Shown here in pieces: positions 1-13,900 of a stretch of DNA of 64,000 nucleotides. Made by a program: the position numbers and the translations under genes. Position 1 is the first letter of the stretch. Every line of letters starts with the position of its first letter. The notes beneath the pieces were generated by a model. The model was not told the origin of the DNA and made no database searches. It worked only from the letters and a program-made list of their open reading frames with translations. This stretch comes from Monodelphis domestica (lineage: Eukaryota; Chordata; Mammalia; Didelphimorphia; Didelphidae), in assembly GCF_027887165.1 (NCBI RefSeq), contig NC_077230.1:34609351-34673350 (forward strand), given 5' to 3'.

Positions 1-45
1 ATCTAAATGCAGAGCAAAACATATTTATTTTACTTTATTTTCCTT
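1..45 (+). mobile_element. Tail of the intron 1 L1 of copy 1
   Basis: Matches 53340-53385, the end of the L1 at 52060-53380. Confidence 0.55.
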
Positions 46-492
46 TTTACCTGGTATGTTTTATTTCTCAACATGATGAATAAGGAAGGAAATATGTTTT
101 ACATGACTGCATATGTATAATCTTTATCAAATTGCTTACCTTTTTAATGAGGTTGGAGACCAGGGTGAGTAGGAAAGAATTTGGAAGTTAAAATAGATTT
201 TATATGTCCTTAGAAAAAAATTTAATTATTAAAAATGTCTTAATGTGCTTATATGCTGAAAGGTAGAAAGTTCAGCAAAATCATTGGTCTAGGGGAGACT
301 GTAACAGAGTCAGATATATATTGCTAATTATTAAGGAAAAGATACCGGTAAAGTATAGGTGGATGGCTTATAATTCCAGTGCAAAGCTAGACTGACCAGG
401 CCAACTGTACTGGGAGGAAATTTTATTCTTACTGTTGCTTCAGATGTTTTAGGCTTTCATTATTATTACTATTATTATTTTTGTATTTATAG

Positions 493-613
493 GTGACAAC
501 GAACTGGGGCTTTGTACTTGTATCTTCTTTGATCCAGCAGATGAGGATGGAAAGGAACCAGGGGTTTTTATAACTGAAATTATTGAAGGAGGTGCAGTTC
601 ACAAACTTGGATG
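493..613 (+). CDS. Copy 1 exon A: first half of PDZ domain
   Basis: Acceptor ttatag at 487-492 and donor gtgagt at 614. The exon starts with the last two bases of a Gly codon and ends two bases into a Cys codon. It encodes the carboxylate-loop region (ELGLCTCIFFDP, where canonical PDZ has a GLGF-type loop) and the strand GVFITEIIEGGAVHKLG, the most neurabin-like part. The 121-nt exon is repeated at 53842-53962 with one synonymous change. Confidence 0.8.
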
Positions 614-3600
614 GTGAGTTTGGTTTTGTAATTTTATAAGAATTGACTTTGTAGGGAGGATTTAACTTCATTCTAAAAAGGGTTAATATTGTAAACATGG
701 AAAGTGACTACACAAATAAAATCTCTGAAAAATACAGAAATATCAACTTTAAAAATATTGTCATGACCAAGCTAGTAAGGAAATGGAATTGGCTTGGAAA
801 CAAAGATTCTATAATTCCACTCCAACTTGGTCTGTAAACCGTGACTTTATTCTTGATCATTGAGAAGGTCTTTAATAATTGCCATAATGAGCCCATTGTA
901 AACATGTGCCCAGCTATTTCCAAATCAGGTCAAATTAACAAGTATTTATAAATCTATACCATTCCAGAACCTGTGCTCTCCATGAAGGGATATAAAAAAG
1001 TGGGAAAATAGTTCTTGATTTGGAGAAATGAAAAATTGAATTGACTAGGCAACAAACAAGTTACTATTCTGTGCAGAAAAGATCTATAATAAATAAATGT
1101 GAGAAAATCTGGGTGTGGGGGATACTTTGGTTGTATTAGAAAAAATGGTATCCATGAGACACTGGCAACTATCTTCAGAGATTATTGAAATTTGACTATA
1201 CAATAAAATAATTCCTGAATTGAGAGAGGGCTTCCTAGATATAGGAATGTAGGAATATACATTTAAAATATTTCTATAAACTGCCCAAAGTTAATCCTTG
1301 AGAAAGGAAAAAAATAAGAAATGCTAATAGGTTGCCAAATCATAAATTTAACCTTGTAAGAAATTACTATGTAACTGAGGTCAAATGGTACCCTCTATGT
1401 CCTTGCTCATGATGTAATTTTGGACTTTAAAATGGAATTCTTCCTGAGATGACATTCTGTTACATAGAACTGAAAGCAAAAAAACGCCATCAGGCATTCT
1501 GTTTCTAAGCCTGAGGCTCATTACTTCTTCATCCCCAACTCACTTAGCCCAGATGGTTTTAGAATTTTTTCTTGCTTCCTAGATTGTAACAGAATTGATT
1601 TCATTAGCTGCCCATCCTGAATATCCCAGATAAATGGTGGAAATTTTCTCCTCTTAACCTCCCAAAGTTGTTTTCTTTTCCTAAGTTTCAATGATGGCAT
1701 GTATCTGTTTATTATCACCCAAGGTCTCTACAATAAAAGTATCAACTAGAAGTTTCCTTCTGAATTATCCTCTCCTTACTCAGTCTTCAGTCAGTGGGGC
1801 ATTGTCTGATACCTCAGAAGAATCATTTGTTTTAGTTTCTGCAGATCCTATTGACTTTCTGAAGAATATTAAAATTGAAATAATACTCTGATAATTGTTT
1901 GGAGGAGGGCATCTGTGTTTGTGGATGATTTCTCTTGGATCCTCCTCACTGTGTTTTCCAAGATCTGCCAAAGTCCCTTCCTTTTTCAATCTCATTTCAT
2001 TATTGAGACTTAGCCAGCTGGAAAGGCTTGGAGTACAGACCCAGTTATGAACACTAATCATCTTTGAAGCCCACTTAAAAAAAATCCAGGGAAGAATCCC
2101 CAGACAGGCTGCAAGGTAATGAAATTATTGAGACACACCAGCCCTCTAAGTCTTCTGATTAATTTGTAGAGAAGTGGTGACTGAAAAATTTGTAAGTGGC
2201 AACCATTATAGTAATGGTAGTACCACATCTTCTAATCATACACATGCATTGGACTTTTAGGTCATAAATATCTTCAATGTAATTTTAATTACTATGCAAT
2301 TCTATTTTTCAGTATCCGTGTATTTGACCAGATTATTAAAATAGGTGACATCAATCTAATTGGATTGGATGAAGCAGAAATCGTCTCTACTTTTAAAAAA
2401 ATGGACGATTCTCCTTTCCAGTAAGTAAATTTTCCCATATTTCTTTTAAGATGCATAGATTGCTAGATCATTGTTTTTGACTTGGAAATTTCCTAAGCAA
2501 TGTGTTCAAACAGAAAAATTGGGGAGAAAGAAAGCCTAATTAACATGTTTAAATAATTTCTCTTTTTGTCTTCTTTTGCTAGGAAATGACCCTCTTTTTT
2601 TCTGTTCAGCAGTTCACAAGATATTTTAGGACCCATTTGCACCTTCCTTTCTGAATACTCTATCACATCTCAAGCAAACCCTTGATTTTCATTTGCATTT
2701 ATTTTTAGTTAATGAATTTTTATTTTCTTGGCAAATGATGCTCCTTGAACCTGAGGAGGTTGTTTTGTTTTGTTTTGTTTTGTTTTTGTAAGAATGAAAG
2801 CTTAGCTGAATTTCCCCATTCTGTTTTTTGCATGGCTATGTCTTAATCCAAAGTACATAAATTAAATGTGGATATTTTGTACCTAGGATTGAAATTGGCC
2901 GCGAACCACCTGAAGTCAAGTCAGAACTTATCGAACTCCTTGAGTTGTCAGAGGAAAGGAAGAAATATTTTATGGATTCGCTCATAGTACAGGTATTATG
3001 TGAACCAAATAAAAAAATGCAGAAACGCAAAATTCTTTCTTTTTTATCATAACAATATTAAAATAAAAATTTTGTTCTTTAAAAAATTTCCTTTCCTACT
3101 CTTGAGTAACTTCATCTTAATTTATTACATACTTTTTTATTGTTGCTCTTTTATGCAATTTTATCAATGTCTCTGAGATTTACATTCTAATCTTCTCTGA
3201 TGCACTCCAACCTTCACCACTGAATTATCATTTGTAGTATAGAGAAAGAATTAAGCAAAACTGAACAATAAATACAGCAACTGAATCTGATAGTTTTTGC
3301 TCCTTTCTGAACAAAGGAGATATATTTGTGTGTATGTGTATGTATATTTTTATATCTCTAGCTTTTGTCCCAGACTAAGATTTTCCATTACAATTAGTCA
3401 GAGGATGGCAATCTTTTAATGCTGCTTTAATTTACCTTAGTATTAAAGAGCCTTCTGTTTCTGCTTACTTTACATTATTTAATGTGGGGTTTTTTAATGT
3501 CTCATAGAATTCTTATTGTTAATTTCAAAAATTAATAATATCTCATTATATAATATATCACAGCATTTGTTCAGGTCTTCCCAAATTAACAGACACTTTG

Positions 3601-4885
3601 TATTCAGACAAAGAATATGTGAGTGTATCCATATTCCCTTGATTTCCTGCCTTTGATGACTTTGGATTTTCTCTTCTATTCTAGTTGCATTGATTTTTTT
3701 CATGTTAAACCTTTCTTAGTAGTGCAAATTTTCTATTTTTTCTTTTATAATGATCACTAACCCCCTCGTTTTTTACCATCAATATACCTCACAAATATAG
3801 GTCTAAGAGGTCTTATTCCTGTTGTTTTTCTAATTTTGAATGCTATATGGATATTGGTTGATATTAAGGTTGTATATGCAACTTGAATTCATTATGGTAA
3901 ATTATATACCCTTTTGTATTCAAACTTTCATTTGTATCACATGATTTCCAGTTTTTCTCAGGCCTTCCAGAATACAGAATCCTTCTTCTCTCATTTTTGT
4001 TTTTGGGTTTTTGAACCCCTGGATTGCTGAGTTAATTATCTTCTGGGACTTCCTTATGTAGAATATTTTATGAACTCTTAATTATTGTCAAGTAATCTTG
4101 AATAATTTTATTAATTTTGAAGGTTTAGTTTGAGGACCTGTTAATTTTAGACCTCTTTTATTATTCTTGTTTTTAACATTTCCACTAAGATTCCTTTTCA
4201 CAACAATCTCTGACCAACAATGTTTTTTTTTTTTTATGTCTTTCTGGATCCTATCTCTAAGGCTTTCCCCAAAATGCTGGTCTACCAATCTGTAAGCCCC
4301 TGGAGGTGAAGGAATGTTTTATCTTTATATCCCCAAGACAACACACGGGCTTGCATTTTTTAGATGCTTACGAAATTATGATTGAATAAGTTGCTCATGT
4401 TGTTATGCTGATGCAGAAGCAGGCTCTTGCTTTTTATTCTGTGCTATTTAGCTAGATGTTTTGGCAGACTCTTTAAAATGTTTTACTATAATTTTGAAAT
4501 GACCATCCTTCCTCTAATAATGATAATGTCCTTGGAAGAAAGATCAAAGAATATATTTAATCTTTCAAAGTGTGTATATGGGTATATTGGTATATATTTC
4601 ATTTTGCAAAAAGTATAAAAGTATTTACTACTGCCTCCTTAAAACCTCTTTCCTATCCAATTATGAAATCTTTAAACATTAGCACATTAGGAGAGTGGAT
4701 TTTGTTTGTGTATTTTAAGCATGTTCTTGAGATTTCTTAGCTTTAGGCCTATATTGTAATTACACTTTCTAAACATTTTCTCCATTTAAAGGAAAAAATT
4801 GGAGATATCACTATTGTGAGAGGACAAGCAAGTATTTGTAGAAGTCCAAGAGTACCATGGTTCTGGATGGCCAGGTATATATATA

Positions 4886-4927
<42 letters not shown>

Positions 4928-7900
4928 TATATATATATATAAGCTTTTATTGTGTATGTAAACCAGTGGTTTTTTTAGACAAAACTTAGTGAAAGATTAA
5001 TAATAAAATAACTATATGGTTTTGCCTCTAAATTCCATTTACTGGGAAGATTTCCAAATTGGATACTCAATTAAAAAAATGTTTATATTCAGTGGGTTTT
5101 TTGGATAATATTTTCCTGATGAGGAATGGCCTCCATTTCTGGCTTATAAATATATAGAATGAAATAATATAATGCATTAAAATAAGTAAATATCAGGAAT
5201 AGAAGAAATCTGGAGACATCTTGATAAACTTTGATGTAAAGCAAATAGAACAGATAAAAACAAAAACAAAAAGAATGTTTTTTTAAACTTTACCTTCTGT
5301 CCTATAATTGAAGCTAAGTGTCAGTTCCAAAGCATAAGAGCGGTAAGAGCTAGGCATTGGGGTCAAATGACCAGGCCAGGGTCACATAGCAAAGAAGTAC
5401 CTGAGGACAGATTTGAGTACAGGACCTCCCATCTCCAGGATCTCTCTATCTACTCATCCAATTAGCTGTTCATGAGAATATATTTTTTGTGAATTAAGAC
5501 AAAAAAGGTCTAGAGAGAGCAATGGATAAGCAAAAAATATTAGGCAGAAGAATAGATTTAAAAATGTTATTTTAGAGTGTTTCACTGACTCCCTATTATG
5601 TAAATTCATGTGGAAAATAAATAGCATAAAAAGGCTAGAGTCTCCTAAGCATGATGATTGTTCCTTAGGTTACTAAAAGTGTGGAATCAAGCATGAAACT
5701 CCCTAGGTTTCTTCAAATGCACAATATATTTTAGACTCTTCATACATCTAGTGATAATGTCCAATTCTGATTGTATCTCTCCAGAACTTCTTAAATACTG
5801 ACACCGTTTTAGTGAAAAATTCAGAGTTTTTTGCACTCATTGCTTTCTAGAATTATTGAACATATAGAAGGATGAATTTTTTCAAATAACTATGGTCACT
5901 CCATGATAGATGCAAAGTTAAGACAGTGAAGTTTCCTGGAGTCACAACCTATTGTCATATTGTTGTTCAGTTGTATAATTCTTCCTAGGACATTCTTCGG
6001 AGTTTTCTTGGCAAAAATACTAGAGTGGTTTGCTATTTCCTTCTTTAGCTCATTTAACAGGTGAGGAAACTGAGGCAAACATGATTAAGTGACTTGCCTA
6101 GTGTTACACAGTTAATAAGTATTTGATTTGATGACTGAATTTTAATTTTTTAAAAGATGAGACTTTCCTTACTCTAGGCTTGACACATCCAGTGTGCCAC
6201 CTACCTATCCTTGCTGCCACTAATATTCACATTTTGAGTTGGATTACCTAGAGAGAACAGTAAAATATAACTCAGCTGTGTGCCTGTGATATTAAATAGG
6301 GATAGGAATTTCCCAAAGAAGTATAACAGTGACAAAGGATTGTAAAGTTTAAAATTAGTGGTTGGACGATGATTATATGAAATTATGTGATTGCCAGGAC
6401 GTATTCCAAGTTGAGTCAGAATTTATTTACAAATAGAGAGGAAACAATAAAGAAGAGAAATGTAAGGGGGATGGAGAAGTTATCTATACTATCAATCTAA
6501 ATACTTTTCTCTGGTTCTGCTTAATCCAGAAAGAGATTAATTAGCTCTTAACCAGGAACCTTGCAGCCTCCTCCAAGATGGAAGTTAGTCTCTCCAAAAT
6601 CTAGGAGAGGGATCAGCCTTTTACTCACCCAAGGGAATAATCCTAGAGTCAGAGTCCAATTAGAAGCGTAGTTCCAAACCCATGATCCAAGCAAGTCTCC
6701 AGCAAAGCTCCCTTGAAGACTATCTAAGACTATCTCCAGAAGACAATCTCTTCAGACTATCTTCTCAAAGACAATCAATCTGCCCTAAAGAAGTTCAGGG
6801 TTTGCTTTTAATGGTGACTTCTTGTCCCCTCCCCTCTTCTCAGGGGTCAGTCACAGTTTCCTAATTGTCTACCACTGCCCATTGGGCAGTTTGGGTAGGA
6901 TCAACTTTTCACCTTCTGAAGGTTAAATTCTCATCAAAAAGATTCACAGATTCCTGGCTTACTGAGGTGTGAATTCTCTAAGCACCTTGCTAGATTCTCA
7001 TCTACTACTAAGTATGGTGTTTAATCTTTTGTTGGTTCAATTTAAAAGGAGACAAAGGAGAGTTAATCCTCTTTTTCCATCTAGTGAGGGTACTAAATAG
7101 GGGTACTTAATAGTGTTAACTCAGGATAGACAGTAAAGAATTCCCTTTTCACAAGATACTGGGGTTCAGAGGATTGGGATGATGCTGTGTCGTCTCCCAT
7201 TCCATTAAGGACTTTCCTGTTTTCGACCTAAGCATGTAATGACTACTTTAGTCTTGGGAAGACCAGACCTCTTGAAAGAAAGATCCGGCATTTATCTCAG
7301 TCTTTGCTTCTTTTTGCCTCTACCCAGTAGCTGCAAGGAAAATTTTGAACAGAAAAATTTGGTCAAATAAGGAAGTGCAAAAGTACTTGATCTACTCTGT
7401 GAGACAGCTATGTATTTCCTCTTCATAAAACATAGGCTTAATAAACACAGGGTCTGAATTCAACTCAGGCTCTCTGAACCTCTGAAATTCATAATGTCGA
7501 TTTTATGTAGAACACAATAACCTCAAGACTGATGTTGGATCATTTATGTAGGACAGGCAGTTAGAGGTTCAAGGTTGCTGAATTGTGCCCTAAAGATCTT
7601 GTGTCCACATGGAAAAAGCTGCCAGACTCTTAGAGTGGGGAGGACAGCCCATCCTCCTTCTGTTCAGGAGAGAATTATTTGCCACATGCCCTAGAGTCAT
7701 GATGGTAAACCTCTGGCACATGTGCCAAAAATGGCACAGAGAGACCTCTCTGTGGACTCACATATACCTTCCATGGCAGAGTTAATTACTAGAAAGGTAG
7801 AAGAACTTGGGGTAGGGAGACTGCTCCCTTCCCGCCTCTCCACTGTGCATTCTTAACCCTCAGTACTCACTCCCTTTCCTGAGTGGAGTACTCAGGCTAC

Positions 7901-10900
7901 TCTCCTCTCTTTCTCCCTCCCCTGTCTGAGTAAGGGCAGAGGACACTTGGTTGCTGGGTGGCATGGTCTCTAAAAGGATCTAAAAGGTTTGCCATCACTA
8001 TCCTAGAGCCTTTTTGGTGAACCTATAGCAGGTGTGCTGGAGGGGCTGCTCCCTTCCCCTCTCCATGTGCACAAGGACAATTCTTATATCACCTGCCCCT
8101 CAGCCTAGCAGTCAAATGGGAACATTTCCTCCCTCCCCTATCTGGAGTAAAGTCAGGTGTTCTTACATGCATCATGAGGGTTTCAATTTGGTCACTTGCT
8201 CTCTAAAAGTTTTGCCATCACTGCCCTGGAGAATCAAAGGAGGAGATGCGATAACACCCCACATACACATACCTCCTCCTGTCACAGGGCTGGGACAGCT
8301 CTGAGCATGTTCCATCTCCATTATCATGACATTTATATGAGAAGACAGGCAGATAGACAGGCAGACATAGTGCAAAATTCATTATTCACATTTGTTCTAA
8401 ATGCAAGTTTAGGCCTTTCTTGAACCTCTAATATGAGAAAAATCACAATTCAAGAGAGCTGTGATTACTTCTGTTACAATGATTGAGAGAATCATGTGGC
8501 ATAATTTTGGAGTTGTGTGTTTTTATTTTATCTTTAGAGCTCATTAAATAATATTTGAGTAAGTAGAGATATAGGCTAGATTTATGATTTCATTGAAATA
8601 GGGAATACTCATGTGTATAGTTAGAAAATCTTGAAACCCTACTACATTACCCAGAATACTTTTCCCTTTGTGCACATTTGAGTCAATTCACATAACTGTT
8701 TATAAGTTCTGTAGCTCCTCCCAATCGCTCTCTTCTTTCATGACTGGTCCTGGGTATCAGTAGTTCTTTTAGTTATTAATTAATAAAACTTTTAAAATAA
8801 AAGTTATAGAATATTAATTTTAATCTTTACATTTTGGTTTACCACAAAGAGAATTCTCAAATATTTTTTAAGATAGAATAGATAAATTTTTTCAAGCATG
8901 CTTTTCTGCCTGCCCACCTGCTTTCCCCACCATCTGCTTGAACCAGCTCTCCTCCCACTACTGCTGCTGCCAGCAAACACCAGAGCTTGGGAGTGGTTTC
9001 TCCTCCCCCTGCATGCTCTTGGGAAGAGTGCTCAGCTGCAGTCTCCCACTGCTATTTCTGATTCAAGTGTCTGCACAGAGGGTGAGATTCCCCAATTTTT
9101 GGCCAGACTTTTCCCCACTCCAGGTGGGTTTTTGAGCCTGTGCTAGCCATTTTTCAGTGAGGAAAAGTGACACCATGCTATTCAGCCCCACCCCCTTCTA
9201 GTTTATAAACTGAATTTCTTAAACTGACCCTTGGCACCAGGCTTGCAACTCAGGATTTTTTTCACAGGAAGGGGGACCACTCTGCTGGTTTGTTTTTTAT
9301 TTTTTTTGAGTGCACATTAACCCAAATCAATGGACTTTAGATTTTATTTTTCTCCCTCCTACCCAAAACATTGAGGACTAATCTTTCTTTCATATGAAAA
9401 TATGCTATTGCTCTCCCTTGAAATTTTGCCCTTCTTTGAGTTTTCTCTTTAAATAAAATCCATTCAGTCTTCCCTTCATTTTTTTTTTTTGGAGGAAAAA
9501 TGCTTTTACAAAGCATGCTAGGAACTCTCACAGAACAGTTCGAATTGCTTGACCTCTAACTAGTGCATACTAGTTCTTTTTTTTTTTTACTAGCAGTTTG
9601 TATTTACACTGCATATTTCCCATTTTGTTTGCTTCTCAAGAATATGCAGCAGGCTAGACTGCTTAAATTAGAGACCAAACTGAAATATTCTGACAAAGTG
9701 TTATGGGGTTCAGCTGTGTACCCCTGGGGTTCAGGAAGGATACCTTTGGCAAGAACGCAAGACTCCAAAACTTAGCTTAAAAACAAAAAGAGAAATTTAT
9801 TAGTTTAGGAGGTAATGTTGAGAATGGCCAGGAGGATAGCAAGGTGGAGCAGCAAGATGGGGAGCAGTTCCTTGGGAGGACAGCATGAATAGAAAGGCTG
9901 CTCCCCATGAGGACAGCATGGATGGAAAAGCTGTCTCCCCAGACGACATCAGTTCTGGGGATTTTATACTCTTTACAACAGATGCTATGTCATGGTGTGG
10001 ACATGACTTAGAGTGTTAATAATCACTCAGGCATTTGGTGGGGTCAATGAGGTGGTCATCTGACTTGGGTCTGCCTGGAGGCATAAAGATTCCTTAACAA
10101 ACAGATATCTTGAGATGTATCCTGATAGGATCTAGGTGTAGCCTGGAGGTGCGTCTCTCTGTCCATAATAGTTTGCCAGAGTTTCTGGGGGTATAGTGCC
10201 CATGTCAAAAGTTTTGATATTCTTAAATATTCTCAAAACACAGAGTAGAGATTCCTGCCCATTGCTTCTATCAGAAATTTCAGAGTTCTGACAAATGAAG
10301 TGCAAATAGTTAATAAATAGTGGGGAGGGGAATGAACATTAAAAGAGATCTGGAGGTTTATTGTTTCCTAACTACTTTTAATTTATTACCCTCCATAAGA
10401 GTAAAAGAAGTCTATTGGAATTGGAGAAAAGGATTTTTGACGTCCCTGCCTATGTCTTTGTTATGCTTATTTTATTTGCTGATTGCTTGTGATAAGAGTT
10501 AATTTTTTAAGGTTCATATGTTAATCTAATCAATATCTTTCTGATATACTGAATCATTTCAAGCTAATGTTTTTGCCTATTAGATATATTCTATTATATT
10601 GATTTTTGTATTTGTACCTTTCCCCTCTGACTGTACTGAAGAATATCATTATGAAAGCCCATATACACCTTTTTCTGTGGCAAAATCATAATTCATTAGG
10701 AGGTGTTTGCTGCATTTGTCACATAGATATTGATGGATGGACTTCATCAAAACTGGTTACAACTTGTATACTACATTTAGAGAATTTAATGAGCTAAGAA
10801 TTTCAATTGCAATTTTAAGAGGTTTTCAGAAATTACTTTAGATATCTAGGAGAATTCTGGAATGGTATTTAAAATATATATGTATACATTATATATTTTT

Positions 10901-13900
10901 TTAAATGTTGAACTAAAAGGTAGAGAACCAAATAGATGTTCCTACCTAAAGTATAAAGCAGGAAGCCAAAAAGAACTTATGTACATGCATAATAAATTAT
11001 AATCTGCAGTTTAATCTAATTCTACCAGAAATATAGAGATTTCTTGGTGATGTTCATTTGTATTTGTATTGTAATTTGTAGCATTGCTCATTTTATATCC
11101 TCTAAAATTGTGATTGATCAATAAATAATTAGAGTTTACTCTGGGATTGTGTCTGATTATCAGAGTTCTTAAATCTTTCAGATTTGTATTTCTTCATGGT
11201 GTGAATATGAAAAAACCCTCATGATAGTGTCAAATTTCTTCATGCAAATATGATAATTTTTTTTTTCTGGTTCATAATAGTTTGGCTCTGTTCTCTTTGT
11301 ATCAGTTCATAGAAATCTGGCCAGGTTACACTAGTTCCATTCTGGAAATTATTTCTTTTTGTGCATAATTTGTTCAGCCATTTCCCAGTAAAAACAAAAC
11401 AAAACAAAACATCCTATTAGTCCCCAGTTCCTTGCCTCTGCAGAATAAGAAAAGAAGTCTCCAATAATTGTTTTGGTATCTTTGGGTCCTATCTTTTCAT
11501 TTGCATTTTTTAATGTCTTTGGGATATTGGTCAAAGTTTAATGACATTTTAATGAGGCCTAGGACCAAATTACTTTCTTGAATATCTAGAACAACCTAAA
11601 GTTCCACGACCATGAATACTCTTTTTTCTCATACCCCAATAATTGTCATTTTAGTTGTAATCATCTTTGTCAATCTGATATGAAGTAAAAGCTTAGAACT
11701 GCTTAAATTTACATTTCTCGAGTTACTAGTGATTTTGGACCATTTAGGATTGATTACCCCCTTGAAAAAAGTGCATTTGTTTCCTTGGCTTTTAACTTTT
11801 TTTGATTGTCATTTAATTGGAAGATGCCTCATGGTTTAAGGTTTACATTTGATCAGTGTAGTAAATGGAAAGTCAGAAAGGCTAAGTGATTTGCCCAAGT
11901 TAATACAACTAATTAGTGGAAACATACAACTAGGTTCCAGAACTAGAACTTGAGTCTAAATCTCTTTAATTCCAAGATAGTTTGATTTCCAGTTGTATGA
12001 AACTGCTACCTTTTCGTCCACAGTGACCTGAAATTTGTTATTGGGGTACTGAAAATATTAATAGAAGAAGATCAGGGATGTAGAAAAGACATCCAAGCTA
12101 TCTTTGAGCAGGTAAGACAGCACAGTTCCTCCCCATTAATCAAGTTTTATTGAATGTTAGTTGTGTTCACAGTGATAAAAGTGGTGGAAAGCAAAGCAGT
12201 CAGTGAGAATGGTGCCCATAATAATGCATGAAATAAATGCTTCCTATTTCATTCATCCATTCTTTTGATCAGTCCAAACAAAACTTTTCAATCTTACTAA
12301 AACTCTTCTTGGCCTAAGAGGACTGCTTCATGAAAGGTGAATAGACCAAAACTCCCATATCACTACTCTCTGCCTAGTTCTACTTATGACTCTTTAGAAA
12401 ATCCAGTATGGAAATCATTTGGGAACCCCAGCCTACTACTACTACTAATCCATGAATTGTGTCTACTTGATCAAGAGAAAGGATCATTGGCTGGGGTATC
12501 CTTCTTCCTTGCTTCCCTTACTCCCTTGCAGCTATTAACTACTCTTAGGTCTTAAGATGTGAATCAGTAACTTTCTTCCTTCTGAAGTGAAGAAGGCCCA
12601 CCAGGCTTTTTTATTATTATTTTCTCTGTGAATATGCCTCTGAAGTCTGCTAGAATATAGGCTTTACAATCAATTTCCCCTACTTTTATGCTATCATTGT
12701 AACTACTAATTGAAGTACCTCTGGATGTGTGCAAAATGCTGCTAAGCTCTGGAGTTATAAATAGAAAAAATGAAACATTTCCTGATCTTGAGACACTCTT
12801 ACTCGATACTCTAAGTGGAAAGTACAACATTTAAAATAAGGTTCAGCTGAAGCACAAGATGGAATGCTTCAGAAGTCCTGGGGTCTCAGTGGTAGAATGG
12901 ATGGAATGGATAGCAAGCGCCATTTGCAAATGATTTCACAAAGATTAGTTAGACTGGTTCTGCCATCTATCACATCAGTAAATTCTTTTTGTATTTGAGG
13001 ATTAAACCCAGTGTCTCGGTCACATATTATCAAGGCTTTCCTGTTGTTATTGGATAAAGTCTAAACCCAGTACCTTCCATACTCTGACACCAGAGGGTTC
13101 CATACTTAATTCCCAGAGTACCATGACATAAATTTTTATTATATATATATGCATATATCTATATCTATATCTTTGTAGTCATATAAATCTTATATACCCA
13201 GAGCTTAGCTGAGGACCAGAAGACCAGACATGGAAGAAGCTCTTAGTAGTTAATATCATTTTTCCTTTTTTCTATACACATGTAAATCTGTGTGTCTGTA
13301 TATACATATATATGCACATAAATGCATGCACACATTTATTTATATATGTGTATGTGTGTATGTGTCGATATCTATACCTCTATCTAAGGCCAGGTTACTT
13401 ACTCATCAGACCTGCCCTAACATTCTTCTAGTTTGCAAAAGGGCTTGTCACTGTAACTTCTCAGCTATTATGGTATTTCCACTGACTTTGTTTTTGAACA
13501 TCTCTTGAAGTCCATTTTACTAAATTACAATCCTCCTAGAAGCAGAAACTGTCTTTCCCCCTGTATATACAGAACTATGCAGGAAGAGAAGCTTCATTTT
13601 GTAGTGTTAGGAAGTGATATGTATTGAAGTGGTCCCCCTGATGTCCATCCTGGATGTCTGAAGCTCACCAGGTCAGTAACATCTTACTGCTTTTGGCAGC
13701 TTCCTGCACCTAAATGGCAGTGAAGGTGTCACCTTGCCTTGAAAAACACAATTCTTAGCTGGGAGAGCTTTTAAGCTTTGGATTCTATCCCTAACCTCAT
13801 TCCTATCTACATGCCTATCTCTTTCCCTCTTCCCATTCCCATCCATGTCCCCATCTCAGTTCCCAAACCTATCCCTGTCTCTAATCTCATGTAAATCTCT

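Larger units (their letters stand above)
614..4791. other. Introns A-B, B-C and C-D of copy 1
   Basis: Apart from exons B and C and the TTTTG repeat, AT-rich intron sequence. I see no further exon or element I can name; open frames here are short and not conserved in form between the two copies. 4270-4390 may hold an old MIR/L2-type 3' end. Confidence 0.5.
1..10290. repeat. Left arm of the 53-kb tandem duplication
   Basis: Position 1 aligns with 53340 and the match continues to the right window edge (about 10290 aligns with 64000). Differences are scattered substitutions and small indels; the larger ones are a 33-bp indel near 2219/55569, a 151-bp insertion in copy 2 (60828) and a SINE in copy 2 (63151). 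Both ends of the match are set by the window, so the real unit is at least this long and probably the full 53.3 kb. Confidence 0.9.

Noticed and set aside
8032..8423. Overlapping open frames on both strands
   Set aside because: They fall within the hAT remnants and flank, have no splice sites, and occur again in copy 2 only because of the duplication.
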